From: Bathymodiolus brooksi
Lineage: Eukaryota > Mollusca > Bivalvia > Mytilida > Modiolidae
Length of the DNA: 64,000 nt
Reading direction: 5' to 3'
Assembly: GCA_963680875.1 (NCBI GenBank)
Contig: OY804579.1
Coordinates: forward strand, 82,449,095 to 82,513,094
Part shown: piece by piece, positions 1 to 11,186 of the stretch
Numbering within the stretch: the first letter of the stretch is position 1
Layout of the letters: the number at the start of each line of letters is the position of its first letter
The notes under the pieces: model-generated
Told to the model about the DNA's origin: nothing
The model's database searches: none
Seen by the model: the letters and a program-made list of their open reading frames with translations, nothing else
Translations under genes and position numbers: made by a program

Positions 1-251
1 AGCACAAAAAAACGATAAACGATCAACACCTCAAAGCAGGTTAAAACCGATCCAGTAAATCAGCCTTTAATTTGAAACAATTTTATATATGCTTAATGAA
101 AAGGAAATAAACATCAAATAGAGCAAAACAGATGTCCTGTAATTATTATAATATGATCACTGAAGACAAAAATATCAACAACATACAACCTAATTTACAG
201 CCATATAAAATGTTGTGTCCCATTTAATTCTTTGTTTATCTATAATGGTGG

Positions 252-366
252 TCATAGTTATGGTGCTTAGCGCCACTTTCAACAATATTTCATTATATCG
301 TGGCGGTCAATTTTATTGGTGGAGGGAAATCGGAGAAAACCACCGACCTGCCGCAAGTCACTGATA
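252..366 (-). mobile_element. SINE family B, 3' fragment
   Basis: On the minus strand it contains the core ccaccaataaaattgaccgc and the end tgaaagtggcgctaagcacc; the tRNA head is missing. Confidence 0.6.
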
Positions 367-469
367 CTTTAAAACTATTTCTAGAGCTAAAATACTAAAC
401 GATTTGGAATATATAACTTAGACGAGATGTTTGTTTTACTTTGCTTTAGATTTGCTTAAATATTGTCAG

Positions 470-569
470 TGGCTGGACACGTCTGATGGATACAGCACAA
501 GGTGTACCACACGCATACACAAATGATCAGTGGGTTGGCTATGATGACGCTGAAAGTGTTCAACTAAAG
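470..569 (+). CDS. GH18 chitinase-like, exon encoding the VPHAY/QWVGYDD segment
   Basis: The exon starts after a tattgtcag acceptor with one base completing an upstream codon, then encodes 33 residues ending at LK before a gtaatt donor (phase 0). Visible family signatures are GWTRLMD, VPHAY, DQWVGYDD and AESVQLK. This is the stretch late in the GH18 barrel, normally written vPya..gnqWVGYDd..Si..K. The exon is too short to be detected as an open reading frame on its own. It joins in phase 0 to the exon at 1706, giving the continuous family-like run QLK-AEYVLQN. Nothing in it is broken. Whether the protein is catalytically active cannot be judged from this piece. Confidence 0.78.
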
Positions 570-1015
570 GTAATTGTTTCATACAAGCATGTGTCGACTT
601 CGGATGATAAATAGAAAAATAATAGCTGTTGTTCTGATCTCAAACCAATTAACCAATCACATTCTTTGTGATGAAATGTTTCGCACGCGGTTCTAGTAAG
701 TATAATTATTCACATTACTTTGCTCGAGTAGTAGTTAATAGAATGACCACAAAGCAACACATAACTATGTTTAGCTGGCTATGCATGTTGTGTTGTTTAT
801 ATCATTAGTACCCGAAGTTCATGTTTGTTACGCTTTTAACTGTTTGTTTAATATTATATTTAGAATTGTGTATAGCAGTCTTATTGTATTGTTTTCTTGT
901 CATCATTTTGTAAACACACTTTATGAGTAATGTTAATACATATATTCGTAGGTCACATTTTAATATAAAACCATGTTTTTTCCGAATACTATCGAAATAA
1001 GAGTGAGGAATTAGG

Positions 1016-1252
1016 ATTATGGTGTTTAAAACCACTTTCAATGATATTTCAGTTATATCGTGGTGGTCAGTTTTATTGGTGGAGAAAACGTGAAAACAAC
1101 TGACCTGTCACAAGTCATTGACAAACTTTATCACATAATGTTGTATAGAATACACTCCGACATAAGCGAGAACTCACAACTTTGTTGGTGATAGGCACTG
1201 ATCGCATAAGTAGTTGTAAACACAACTACCATGCGATCACAACCACGACACC
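1016..1252 (-). mobile_element. SINE family B
   Basis: The minus-strand reading starts with a tRNA-like head (gtggttgtgatcgcatgg...gttg) and ends gtggttttaaacacc. Inside the chitinase intron. Confidence 0.65.
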
Positions 1253-1705
1253 CCCTCGAAATAAGGTATCAAAGTAATGAAAAATGATTTTCTGGTCCAG
1301 TACAATGTAATACAAGTACAAATAATTAATTTTTGAAATGCATTAGAGCCAATCAGATTTCGAGATGAATAATTCATGACTATGATGATTTCACTGTCTC
1401 TTGACCCGCGATAAGTGATACGTGGATGGTATCGTGTGTGATAAGCCGTGGGTTAACGACGATGGTTATATGGCAAATATTCATATTTTTATTTTCATAG
1501 TTTTTTAGGTATTAAAACACCATAAGAAGAGTTTGAAGTTACCAAAGTGGTATCAGAATCCGTAAATCAAAGAAATTATAATTTAAGTTTCGTCCTCGTT
1601 GCTCATAAAATTTCTAAAATAAATATTTATCCATTTCTGAATCGGGCTACGTTTGGTCAACAATCTATCGGAAAATATTTAAAAAATATTTGTTCTTTTC
1701 ACAAG

Positions 1706-2009
1706 GCTGAATACGTACTGCAGAATAGCCTACGAGGGATAATGATAGATGATATTGGAATGGACGACTTTCGGGATGAATGTGGTGAAGGGACGTTTCC
1801 TCTATTAACAAAGGTTAATGATGTTTTCGCAAATGTCAAAATTTCAACCATAACAACCACACCAGCACCAATCATAACAGGCCGTCCACAAACCACAAAA
1901 TCTCGACGACCAACGACAATGCGTACTACCACGAAACGAACAACAACAGCCCGACCAATAACTGCTCGACCAACAACAGCACAACCCACTGTAATATGTG
2001 GAATTGATG
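1706..2009 (+). CDS. GH18 C-terminal end plus Thr/Pro-rich linker exon
   Basis: The acceptor is the pyrimidine-rich tgttcttttcacaag and the donor is gtaaga after phase 1. The first ~37 residues are the last strand and helix of the GH18 barrel: LRGIM, then MDDFRDECGEG, then FPLLTKVND. About 55 residues of Thr/Pro/Arg-rich sequence follow (TTTPAP, RRPTTMRTTT, TARPITARPT), a mucin-like linker probably O-glycosylated. The exon ends in ICGID, supplying the first cysteine of the chitin-binding domain. Oddity: the family motif around the last strand is normally G-x-M-x-W-x-x-D-M-D-D-F, but here it reads GIMIDDIGMDDF, with Asp in place of the active-site-floor Trp and Gly in place of the first Asp. 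The open frame continues 5' of 1706, but that part has no family resemblance and is taken as intron. Confidence 0.78.
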
Positions 2010-2059
2010 GTAAGAATTTATTTATTGTAGTACATATAATGTATTGTTAAATTCGATTG

Positions 2060-2310
2060 CTATGCGTCAAAAGAGATGATTTCAATTTTCTCTTTATGAA
2101 CTTTCCATTTATATGTAGCAACATTCCAGCAGCATCTCCATATATATCTCTCAGTTGGTCCGATATTCCAGAGTTTGTGGCTCCTATTATAGTGTTCTTG
2201 ACAGAGGGTTGCTGCTAACTAGGAAGCTACTGAACTAAGGGTTCCTAGTAGTTAAGTTGAATTCATCACTTCGAAAGTTTTAAGGTCGCCACCATGACTT
2301 GCTTAGCCGC
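2060..2310 (+). mobile_element. Reverse-transcriptase element fragment outside the array
   Basis: Frames around here encode KRDDFNF, NFPFICSNIP and related pieces in the same order as the RT fragments inside the units, with stops and frameshifts. A remnant in the chitinase intron. Confidence 0.5.
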
Positions 2311-2423
2311 TGCGGAGTATCTGTATCGCAAAGGACAACGAACATATTCCGTTTGTCGTAATCACCATCCGGTCCTTTTCTCATTCATGACTTATTACTA
2401 CCGGGTTTGCAACAAGAGAAAAA

Positions 2424-2702
2424 CGACGGTGTCACGTGTAGAGCAGGAACTGCCTACCCTTTCGGAGCGCACGTTTGTTTACTTGTCTTTATGGGTTTCG
2501 TGTTGTTGTTCATATAGTTAAATTGTATGTCTTCTTGCTTTTAGTTTCGTATTGTGATGTCCACTGCAATTTTCGATTCGTCTGGACTCCCATTTGTTTT
2601 GTAGGGGTTTTATGTTTTATTTATGTTATTTATATGTCCCTTTTCAATTGGTCATTGTATTAAAGGCTTCTGATTGCCCCTTTGTTATCTTCAAACTTCT
2701 CA
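2424..2702 (+). mobile_element. Mytilid-type interspersed element (GTAGAGCAGG start), chitinase intron
   Basis: Begins gtagagcaggaactgcctac and ends near gcccctttgttatcttcaaa, the start and end blocks of a family seen many times here. A second decayed copy follows at 2815-2960. Confidence 0.5.
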
Positions 2703-3047
2703 TACCATACAACGTCATTGTATCGAAGTTGAAACAACCTAATATTTTAGTTGTCATAAGCTGAGTATTGGAGATAGCAGGGCATGATCTATCATCGCAT
2801 TGACAACAAGAGTAATACGACGGGTAACAAGAGTGGTTACGGGAACCGTTTACCCTTCCGCAGTACCCGAGGTCACCCACGTTGTAGTGGGGTTCGTGTT
2901 CATCAATCTATGGTTTTCTGTGATTTATTGTTTGTTGTTGGTGTGATTTCAGCCACTGTATACAAACTTATGACAAATGTAGTAACGTAAACAAAATTCT
3001 AGGATTCTTAGATTGTGAAAATGGGTCTTCAGTAAGTGCAGTACTTG

Positions 3048-4022
3048 AACCTTGGTAGGAATCATTTATGGAAGGTCCCCTATAAAGATTGCTAATTTTG
3101 TCCCAATCCATTAACAAACATGGCCGTCACAGGCAATTCTTGTTTCTAATTGGCCTATTTTTTTAATCTTCTCCTCTGAAACCGCATGGCCAACTGAACC
3201 GAAAGTTCGGAGGAAGCATCTATGGACGGTCCGCTATAATTATTGCTCATTTCGTTGGGGTACGTTATCAAACATGGTCGCCACAGGCAATTATTGTTTT
3301 TGATTGGTTGATTTCTAAAAAAATCTTCTCCTCTGACACCGCTTAGCCAAATGAACCGCAACTTGGTAGGAAACATCTATTGAATGTCTTCTATAAAGAT
3401 TGCTGATTTAGTTCCGATCTATCAACTAACATGGCCGCCTCAGGTAATTCTTCTTTCTGGTTGGCCAATTTAAAAAAATCTTCTCCTCTGAAACCACCTA
3501 GTCAAATGAACCGAAGCTTGGTAAGAAGTATCTATAGAATGTCCTCTATAAAGATTGCTCATTTCGTTGTGATCCGTTATCAAACATGGCCGCCACAGTC
3601 AATTTTTGTTTCTGATTGGTTGATTTCTAAAAAATCTTCTCCTCTGAAACCGCCTCGCCAAATGAACCGAAACCTGATAGGAAGCATCTATGGAAGGTCT
3701 TCTATAAAGTTTGCTGATTTCGTCCCGATACGTTAACAAAAATGGCCGTCATAGGCAAATATTGTTTCTGGTTGGTCAATTTCTAAAAAATATTTTCCTC
3801 TGGAACCACTTGGCCAAATGAACCGAAACTTGGTAGGAAGCATCCTTGGAAGGTCGTCTATAGAGGTTACTCACTAAGTTCCGATCCGTTAACAAACATG
3901 GCCACCACAGGCAATTCTTGTTTCTAATTGGTCGATTTCTAAAAAAAATATTCTTCTCTGAAACTGCTTGGCCAAATGAGCCGAAGCTTGGTAGGAAGCA
4001 CCATGGAAGGTTCTGTATAAAG
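3048..4022. repeat. 155-bp minisatellite, U0 (about six copies)
   Basis: The motif acatggccgccacaggcaat recurs at about 3119, 3273, 3430, 3584, 3740 and 3896 (period 154-157). Each copy continues with a CCTCTGAAACCGCTTGGCC-like and an ACTTGGTAGGAAGC-like block. It marks the left end of the array. Confidence 0.9.
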
Positions 4023-4855
4023 TTTCCTTAAAGCAGAATGAAAGGTGAGCGACACAGCCTCAGCGCACTGAGCCTCTAGTTATGTTAAGTGGTTGTTGTG
4101 AAAATAAAGGCAGTATCTACATTTCATATTAGCTATTCATTACTTAATCAGCACTCTCCACACTCTTTCAGTGACAGTCACAAATCGTTGCTCTGTTTAC
4201 TCCCTCAGTTCTCCATAGTTTTGAAATTATTCTCGTCTTGTCTATTTATGAAATATTTTCCGGCTGGACGTTGAAGAACCAATAATCCTTGCATACATAC
4301 TTAACTAAAAGGTGTGCATGTGGAATATGGCTGTCTAATAGTCAATAGAATCTCGCACATATGGGGTCAGGCAATGTTAAAAACCGATAGTTGCGTTTGA
4401 GACCGACATTTTTTAAATACTCCAGGGATTGATCAGATATTTCTTTGTTAAAATGAAACTGATATCATTGTTACATATATTGAAGAGGGATATATATCTT
4501 AATGTAATATTGAACCATATCTGTTTGTTGACAGAATGACTATAGGACAAATTGATATATCTGTGTATTGTCTCCCTTTACTCGCGCGTATTGACTTTCG
4601 AACTCTTCTGGCCTTCCAGAATCTAACCTACATATCTCCCTTTACCCGTGTGTATTGACTTTGGAACTCTTCTGGCCTTCCAGAATATAAATTAAGTTAC
4701 ACGTATTCCGAACATTTAATTCAACACTTTTATATATATTTGCTGTACTTAGTTACCTTCTAAGATATCAAAATGCAAAATTGATAGTTGTAGATCGTCT
4801 GCCTATATATACATATACTTTACACAAATTGTTTTCTTTATTGTTATATATTCAG

Positions 4856-5007
4856 GTCCCACGCCTTGTACACATGGAGCCTTCTATGCTGATACATGTA
4901 ACAAGACTGTCTATTACCGATGTCTATGGGGTAGACCAATAAAACAGAGATGTAATGGGAACTTAGTATGGAATCTGAAAAGGAAATATTGTTCGTGGTC
5001 GAAATAA
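4856..5007 (+). CDS. CBM14 (peritrophin-A) chitin-binding terminal exon, unit U0
   Basis: The acceptor is a long pyrimidine run ending in attcag. The exon enters in phase 1, so G at 2009 plus GT here makes Gly, and it ends at TAA 5005-5007. Residues: PTPCTHGAFYADTC, YYRCLWGRPIKQRC, NLVWNLKRKYCSWSK. The spacing C-x7-C-x9-C-x12-C with aromatic YY and a VWN hydrophobic core fits the type-2 chitin-binding fold that anchors chitinases to chitin. The usual final cysteine after the CxW is missing because the protein stops, and there is an extra cysteine in PTPC. This is the copy directly downstream of the chitinase head, so it is the default last exon. Homologous copies at 10463, 25926 and 41722 lie in the other units. 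Confidence 0.8.
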
Positions 5008-5172
5008 TGTAAAAAGACGTTCTGATCTATGAAGATTTTTTTTCAACTGACAATATATATATACTGTTAAAGATTTAAACTTTCTCTGTAATGATTATTG
5101 TCATTATTCATCATAAATTTATTATTAGCAATCTACTTTTTTAAGTCATTTATTTATTTATTTTTACCCAAT

Positions 5173-5178
5173 AATAAA
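5173..5178 (+). terminator. Candidate poly(A) signal of the chitinase-like gene
   Basis: An AATAAA hexamer lies 166 nt after the chitinase stop codon, in sequence conserved in all four units. It is a plausible cleavage/polyadenylation signal, but AATAAA is frequent in such AT-rich DNA. Confidence 0.35.
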
Positions 5179-5574
5179 TCACTGCACATTAAGCCAAACA
5201 CATACTCTCCTGTCAAAGAAAATGTTGGAGCAAAGGAACGAACTACACCATTATATACACAAAGATAAAAGAATATATCGGACAACACAAACTTATAAAA
5301 AAAATTAAGAATGTGACCAGATGTTTCTGTATAGAACACTCACATATGCCATATAGCGGAGGAATTTCACATTCCCAACACTCTGCCAAAATAGTTTGTT
5401 CTTAACTTCTGTTTTTTGTATGAGGGTTCATGTATTATATACATTATTTGTGTTTGTTTTGCGCATAGTGGTATCCAGCACATATTGTTTTGTGATTTTG
5501 TTTTGTTTGTCTTGTGTCTTGATTTTAGCATAGGTTATATTTACCAAATAGTCCTCAGAAACTGATATCATCAC

Positions 5575-6240
5575 CATGCTCGAGTTTTTGATTGACAACA
5601 TATTTGCTATGTTTGGTGGACGTGAATATCAAAACAGTCAACATATATATGAGTACAAACTGTTCTCCTCTTCTCGCCGACTTGTTCCTTTATTCGTACG
5701 AGTCAGATTTCATACAGGGGCTTCTCATGAAAAACGAAAAAAGGCTAACCCGATCCTTTAATTTCACGTTCCGCTATATAGATGATGTCCTTTCACTATA
5801 TAATTCTAAGGTTGGTGATTTTTTGTTGATCGCTTGGATCCCATTGAGCTTGAAATAAAGGATACCACAATTACACTAAGTCTGCTTGATACCTTGACAT
5901 ACACCTCGACATTGACCGTGAGGGCCGGTTAAGAACGAAACTTTACAACAAAAGAGATTATTTCAATTTTCCCATTGTGAACTTTCCATTAATATGTAGC
6001 AACATTCCAGAATCACCTGCATATGGAGTATATATATCTCTGTTGGTCCGATAATCCAGAGTCTGTACATGTGCATGGTTCCTATCAGAATTTCAGTGAT
6101 AGGGGTTGCTGCTAACAAGGAAGCTACTGAACCAAGGGTTCCTATTTGTTAAGTTAAAGTCATCACTTCGAAAGCTTTACGGTCGCCACTATGACTTGAT
6201 AATTACCGTTACGGAATATGTGTGTCACAAATGACCACAG
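5575..6240 (+). mobile_element. Degenerate reverse-transcriptase fragment, U0
   Basis: Two overlapping frames carry MLEFLIDNIFAMFGG, then CSPLLADLFLYSYESDFIQG, then FRYIDDVLSLYN, the RT palm with its YIDD catalytic box. Thumb-like remnants (TITLSLLDTL, FYGRH-like) follow. A frame change separates the first two blocks and further stops follow, so it is inactive. The pattern resembles a Penelope-like or related mollusc retroelement; the class is not certain. Present in every unit, so it inserted before the array formed. Confidence 0.6.
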
Positions 6241-8280
6241 ATATGTTTTCTCCGAGTACCCCGGTCCCCCCCCCCCCCAATACATTTGACCGTCATGATA
6301 TAACTGAAATATTGTTGAAAGCAGCTTTAAACACCACAAACCTAAACCTTAAATCTTCTCTCCTGAAACTGTTGAACCAAATTAAACCAAATTTGGCTGG
6401 GATGGTCCTTAAGTGGTCCCTTTCAAAATTGTGTCCGACAACCCCGCACTCCATTCAAGATGGTGGCTTTTACTAAATATATATATTTCTTTAATTGTCT
6501 ATTGCTGCTGTTACAGCTACATGGCATTGGGTAGTTGTTCAACATATCTTTTGGTTATTTTCCTCAAATTTATATCGATTAGGTATATAATGAAAAAAAT
6601 CAAATACAAATATTCTACGTAAAAATATGAACTGAAGTGATCTTTGTTTGGCCAACTTTTAATATTATTTGTGACATCCCTATTTTCTATAAACATTAGA
6701 AGTCAAATTGAAAACTAGGTGAGCGATTTCATGCTCCTTCTTTTGGTGATTATATTTTCTGTCTTCTTTAACTTACGCTTCTGATTACCCCTTTGGTGTC
6801 TCTTTTTTCTAGACACCCTTTTGAAAATTTTATTCTTCGCATTGTTTGATCATTTTTCCTTTTCTTCAGTTTTCCCCCTGTTTTTGTTTCTCTGTTCTTT
6901 CCTTGCTGATCGAAAGTTAACTGAATCGACAAACATTTGCATACTTTGTCGTTCGTACTCGCTGAACACAATATATTCTTATCTTAAGTAGATATCCGCG
7001 GATCCGTGGTTTCATTGATTCCTTCTCTCCATTGAAAATATTTTTAAAATATTGCGTGAAAATAGGAAAAAATTGGAATCGAAATCCTCTGGAACAAACC
7101 TAAAATATTATGTATCCGCCACCCCTGAATATGTCCTTTTACCGGAAAATGCTCAAGATCCTTATTATTAATATTGTTGCTGCAATTGCGGAAATCCAAG
7201 TTAGGGCAGTCAGAACTGTTCATTGGATCGCAACATCATATGAAGACGGAAAATTCACACTAGTAATTATCACGTTTATTTCAACAAAACTTTGTAAGGA
7301 ATGATTTTTGTCGGATTATTGGATAGTGGGATCGAGGAACCGTCGGACTATCAGGGCGTCGGATAACAGCAACCGCCCTTAAACTTGAGCTTCAGTTGAC
7401 AAATTTACTTGTGTGGTCTATTTTCCCGGTGAACGCAATGTAAATTTGCATTTACATATATGAGTTAATTTATATAACATGCAATTTTAAATACTGAGTA
7501 TATTTTGGCACATATTTACTCGTGTTAAATAATTTAAAAAAAGATATTACACAAATGTCAGCTGTCTAGCGCAAAAATATGGGACTGTTCGATTAATACG
7601 CAGCGTCTGTGTGACTTCAATTCTACTTTTACATATTCTTGCAATTTCACCAATCGTCGGTGATGGACCTATATTTTGGGACACGAATCTTGAACTGTTA
7701 TGAGGGTCTCTTCGCAACCAGCAATAATAGAAAAACATCCAACAAGGCACAAAGGGCGCGGTGTCCTTGCAAGGATCCCGTGGCCCAAATGGCGGGGAAC
7801 GGGATGATGGGTTGAGTTCTGGAAAATGGGTCGTACCGTTATCCCCTTCCCAACGGAAACGAGATCTGCTTAACCACTGTTATCTTTTTCAATGGGGTTG
7901 TTCCGTGACCTGCTCAACTGAATAAGCAAAATATAAATATTTTACGCTAGGCAATAGAAATTTCTCAGTAAATATGGGAACTGGAGCACTATGTGCTGGC
8001 TAACGGAACAGCAAAAATATACACATAAAATACCATCCGTGTTAACTATGAACCACGTATGGAAGCACATCTTGACATATACATCTTTAACTCTAAACAC
8101 TACCAAAGATATAATCAGAAACTTACCACCAGAAACGAAGAAAATGAAAATTTTGACGAACGAAAATTACACAACCCAACATCAATACTCGGGGAAAAAG
8201 TATAGGTTCTTTCTCTACTATAGCGGAAGAAGGTCATCAGAGGGGCTCGTTAGGATAAAGAGGTGAACATCTGAATTTTG

Positions 8281-8515
8281 AGGGTTAGAGTTATTAACGC
8301 CACTTTCAATAATATTTCAGTTTTATTGCTGGAGGAAACCGGGCAAAACCACCGACCTGTCGCAAGCCACTTACAAACTTTATCACATAATATTGTATCG
8401 AGTACATCTTGCCATGAACGGGGTTCGAGTTCACAACGTTAATGGTGATAGGTAATAATTGCACAGGTAGTTGAAAATCCAACTACCACACGATCACGAC
8501 CACGACGGCCCCTAC
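8281..8515 (-). mobile_element. SINE family B, U0 (same locus in U1 13937-14170, U2 29460-29693, U3 45167-45398)
   Basis: The minus-strand head ggccgtcgtggtcgtgatcg, a B-box-like GTTCGA-type segment (plus ttcgagttcac) and the end tgaaagtggcgttaataac. The insertion predates the array. Confidence 0.65.
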
Positions 8516-8560
8516 AAATAAACAAACATCAAACAAAAAACAAAACAAATACAAATAATT

Positions 8561-8746
8561 GTGGACTGTTCTAAATTTAATGACCTTATGAGAGATTATG
8601 TAACTAGTTGTTTCAACAAGAATATCAATAGATCTAATGATATTTCTACTAAATGTATCTGGTTACTAAGTAATGAAGATAATGATGTGTGTAGAAAAAT
8701 AGCCAGATTTACTAACTTGAGTTTTTTGCTTAGAACAAATCCTTAA
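8561..8746 (+). mobile_element. Conserved 61-codon frame and AT-rich tail, possible LINE 3' end (U0)
   Basis: A 61-codon frame (MDCSKFNDLMRDYV, then CIWLLSNEDND, then FLLRTNP) is open in all four units at 8561, 14216, 29739 and 45445 with only a few amino-acid differences. It is followed by an AT-rich region with ATTTATTT runs and AATAAAG, as expected of the 3' end of a retroelement. I do not recognise the protein. A truncated non-LTR element end is my best guess; a real small protein is not excluded. Confidence 0.3.
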
Positions 8747-9049
8747 ATGCGCTACGTCATTATATTTATTTATTTATTTATCTGTTTACATATATGGGCA
8801 CATAGCACTATTATTATACAGTAATAATGTTTTATTCTCATTATTATCTCCCTTGGAACACATAATCTCTCAAATTCAATATTACATTATGTATATAAAT
8901 TTTATGATTATTATCTTTTATGCAATTTATCTACTTTTTAAAATGTTCATGCTTTAAACTTTCTTTAATAAAGAATTATTATATTATAAAAAATTAGAAA
9001 AAAATACATATCAATTTCAAAATTTTAATTAATATATTAGTTTTAAACG

Positions 9050-9790
9050 CATGTGCTCATATATCAGAATATCAAAAACCCCTCTTTTCTTAAATTGTGA
9101 GTCAAGAAAAAAATGTTATGAAATACTGACCCTCCCCCCTCCCCCTTCCTAACCATAGTATATTGAACCCCCTACCCATTATATTTTGACCACACTATCC
9201 ATGGAATTGTCAAGCCCTCTCTAATTTTCAATTGTGAGTCAAGTAAAATTGCTATGGAATATACAACCCCCTCCCATGGTATATCGAACACCCTACATAT
9301 GGTATTTCCCCCACTCATGATATTTTGACTGCCCCCTACCCATGGAATATCAAACCCCCTCTTGTCTTTCAGTTGCTAGCCAAGTGCAACTCTATGGTAT
9401 ATTGACCTTCTCCCATGGTATATTGAACCTCCTACCCATGATATTTTGACCCCCGTCTCTTGTCTTAAATAGCGAGTCAAGTAAAATTGCTATGTTATAT
9501 TGACCCACTCACATGGTATATTGAACCCCTACCCATAGAATACCAAACCCCCTTCTGTCTTAAGTTGTGAGTCAAGTGCAATTGGTCTGGTATAATGACT
9601 CCCTCCCATGGCATATTGAATCCCCATGCTCTCTCTTGATTAGAAATCAGGGGTTCAAAATATAATGGGGCTTAAATTTACCATACAGTGGGGGGGGACA
9701 GTTGTCAATAAGGGGTTCAATATACCATAGATGAAAATTGACAATGAGGTCAATATACCATGAGGTTCAAAATAACATATGACCACGTCC
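9050..9790. repeat. Pyrimidine-rich minisatellite, U0
   Basis: Irregular repeats of TGGTATATTGAACCCCCTACCCA and GTGAGTCAAGT-type blocks, followed by their inverted counterpart (GGGGTTCAATATACCAT) at 9640-9770. The whole could fold back on itself. No gene. Confidence 0.8.
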
Positions 9791-10462
9791 CTATATACCT
9801 TTTATTATCCACACAAAATTAGGGTATATAGAGTTGGCATATGCAAGCTGTTGTTATACAATAAGATTGTATGGATATATGGACACGAACACGATAAATA
9901 AAGGATAAAGAAATGAAATAATACAGATAATTTATTGAAAAAAATATATAAACAGAAAGTTAAAAAAGGGAGTGGTAATTCCGTTCCACAAATGTCTGTG
10001 TTTTAAAGACAGAATAATTTGGTCTATATTGTTATAATTCAATACATGATAAGTTTTTATTCCTTATGGATAGTCCCTCTGATTATTTCTGCAAGCATCA
10101 ATGATAATATCATAAATACATAAAAAAATATATAAAACTAACACTTGCACTTATATATTTCATTTGTTTCATCACTTAAGATAGCTTAAACTTCATGAAA
10201 AGTGACTTTCGAACTCTTCTGGCCTTCCAGAATCTAACCTACTTATCTCCCTTTACCCGTGTGTATTGACTTTGGAACTCTTCTGGCCTTCCAGAATATA
10301 AAGTTACACGTATTCCGAACTTTTAATTCAACATTTTTATATATATTTGCTGTAATTAGTTAACTTCTAAGATATCAAAATGGAAAATTGATAGTTGTAG
10401 ATCGTCTGCCTATATATACATATACTTTACACGAATTGTTTTCTTTATTGTTATCTATTCAG

Positions 10463-10614
10463 GTCCCACGCCTTGTACACATTGAGACTTCTATGCTGAT
10501 ACATGTAACAAGACTGTTTATTACCGATGTCTATGGGGTAGATCAATAAAACAGAGATGTAATGGGAACTTAGTATGGAATCAGAAAAGGAAATATTGTT
10601 CGTGGTCGAAATAG
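10463..10614 (+). pseudogene. CBM14 exon copy, unit U1, with early stop
   Basis: The acceptor attcag and natural stop (TAG 10612-10614) are kept, but two substitutions turn CAT-GGA-GCC into CAT-TGA-GAC, placing a stop at 10483-10485, seven codons into the exon. If spliced after the chitinase head it would end the protein before the chitin-binding fold. The rest of the exon is otherwise intact, with Pro to Ser in GRPIK. The identical lesion occurs in U2. Confidence 0.8.
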
Positions 10615-11186
10615 TGTAAAAAGACGTTCTGATCTATGAAGATTATTTTTTCAACTGACAATATATTTATACTGTTAAAGATTTAAACTTTCTCTGTAAT
10701 AATTATTGCCATTATTCATGATCAATGTATTATTAGCAATCTACTTTTTTATGTCATTTATTTATTTATTTTTACCCAATAATAAATCACTGCACATTAA
10801 GCCAAACACATACTCTCCTGTCAAAGAAAATGTTGGAGCAAAGGAACGAACTACACCATTATATACACAAAGATAAAAGAATATATCGAACAACACAAAC
10901 TTATAAATAACAAAAATTAAGAATGTGAACAGATGTTTCTATATAGAACACTCACATATGCCATATAGCGGAGGAATTTCACATTCCCAACACTCTGCCA
11001 ACATAATTTGCTCTTAACTCCGGTTTTTTGTATGAGGGTTCGTGTATTATTTACATTATTAGTGTTTGCTTTGCGCATAGTGGTATCCAACACATATTGT
11101 TTTGTGGTTTTGTTTTGTTTGTCTTGTGTCTTGATTTTAGCATAGGTTATATTTACCAAATAGTCCTCAGAAACTGATATCATCAC

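Larger units (their letters stand above)
1..5007 (+). other. 3' part of a GH18 chitinase-like gene (gene span, three exons seen)
   Basis: Three plus-strand exons with matching intron phases read as the C-terminal end of a glycoside hydrolase family 18 protein followed by a chitin-binding domain: 470-569, 1706-2009 and 4856-5007. Family knowledge: GH18 chitinases cleave beta-1,4-GlcNAc polymers, and in molluscs they serve digestion, shell-matrix remodelling or immunity. The catalytic DxxDxDxE motif, signal peptide and most of the TIM barrel must lie upstream of base 1. Introns are 1136 nt (570-1705) and 2846 nt (2010-4855). The second intron contains the left edge of the large tandem array, so the last exon already lies inside repeat unit U0. 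Bases 1-469 are intron with a partial SINE at about 252-366. The exon order is inferred from phases and homology, without transcript data. Confidence 0.75.
3048..10199. repeat. Tandem array unit U0 (truncated on the right)
   Basis: Homology to the other units begins inside the 155-bp minisatellite and runs through the CBM14 exon, the RT fragment, the conserved 61-codon frame and the pyrimidine-rich minisatellite. It stops at 10199, where sequence ending gcttaaacttcatgaaa jumps into gtgactttcgaactc, which lies in the left part of a unit. About 9.8 kb of unit sequence (equivalent to about 15830-25670) is missing, including the lectin cassette. Stretches without genes: 5180-5570 and 6480-8280 hold AT-rich sequence with no recognisable gene (6735-6830 resembles the mytilid interspersed element); 9790-10199 shows nothing recognisable. 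Confidence 0.85.

Noticed and set aside
1547..1705. Upstream extension of the GH18 linker-exon frame
   Set aside because: An open frame exists but has no family resemblance, its 5' part overlaps an interspersed-element remnant, and a good acceptor at 1705 joins in phase 0 to the preceding exon.
1699..1989. 96-codon minus-strand frame rich in V and R
   Set aside because: It is the complement of the Thr/Pro/Arg-rich linker of the chitinase-like exon; the plus frame carries the family motifs.
3155..3736. Frames on both strands reading MAASGNSSFWLAN or similar repeatedly
   Set aside because: They are read from the 155-bp minisatellite, recur with its period, and appear in both directions.
3048..4022. 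CRISPR-like regular repeats
   Set aside because: The repeat fills the whole 155-bp period with no unique spacers, and the DNA is eukaryotic.
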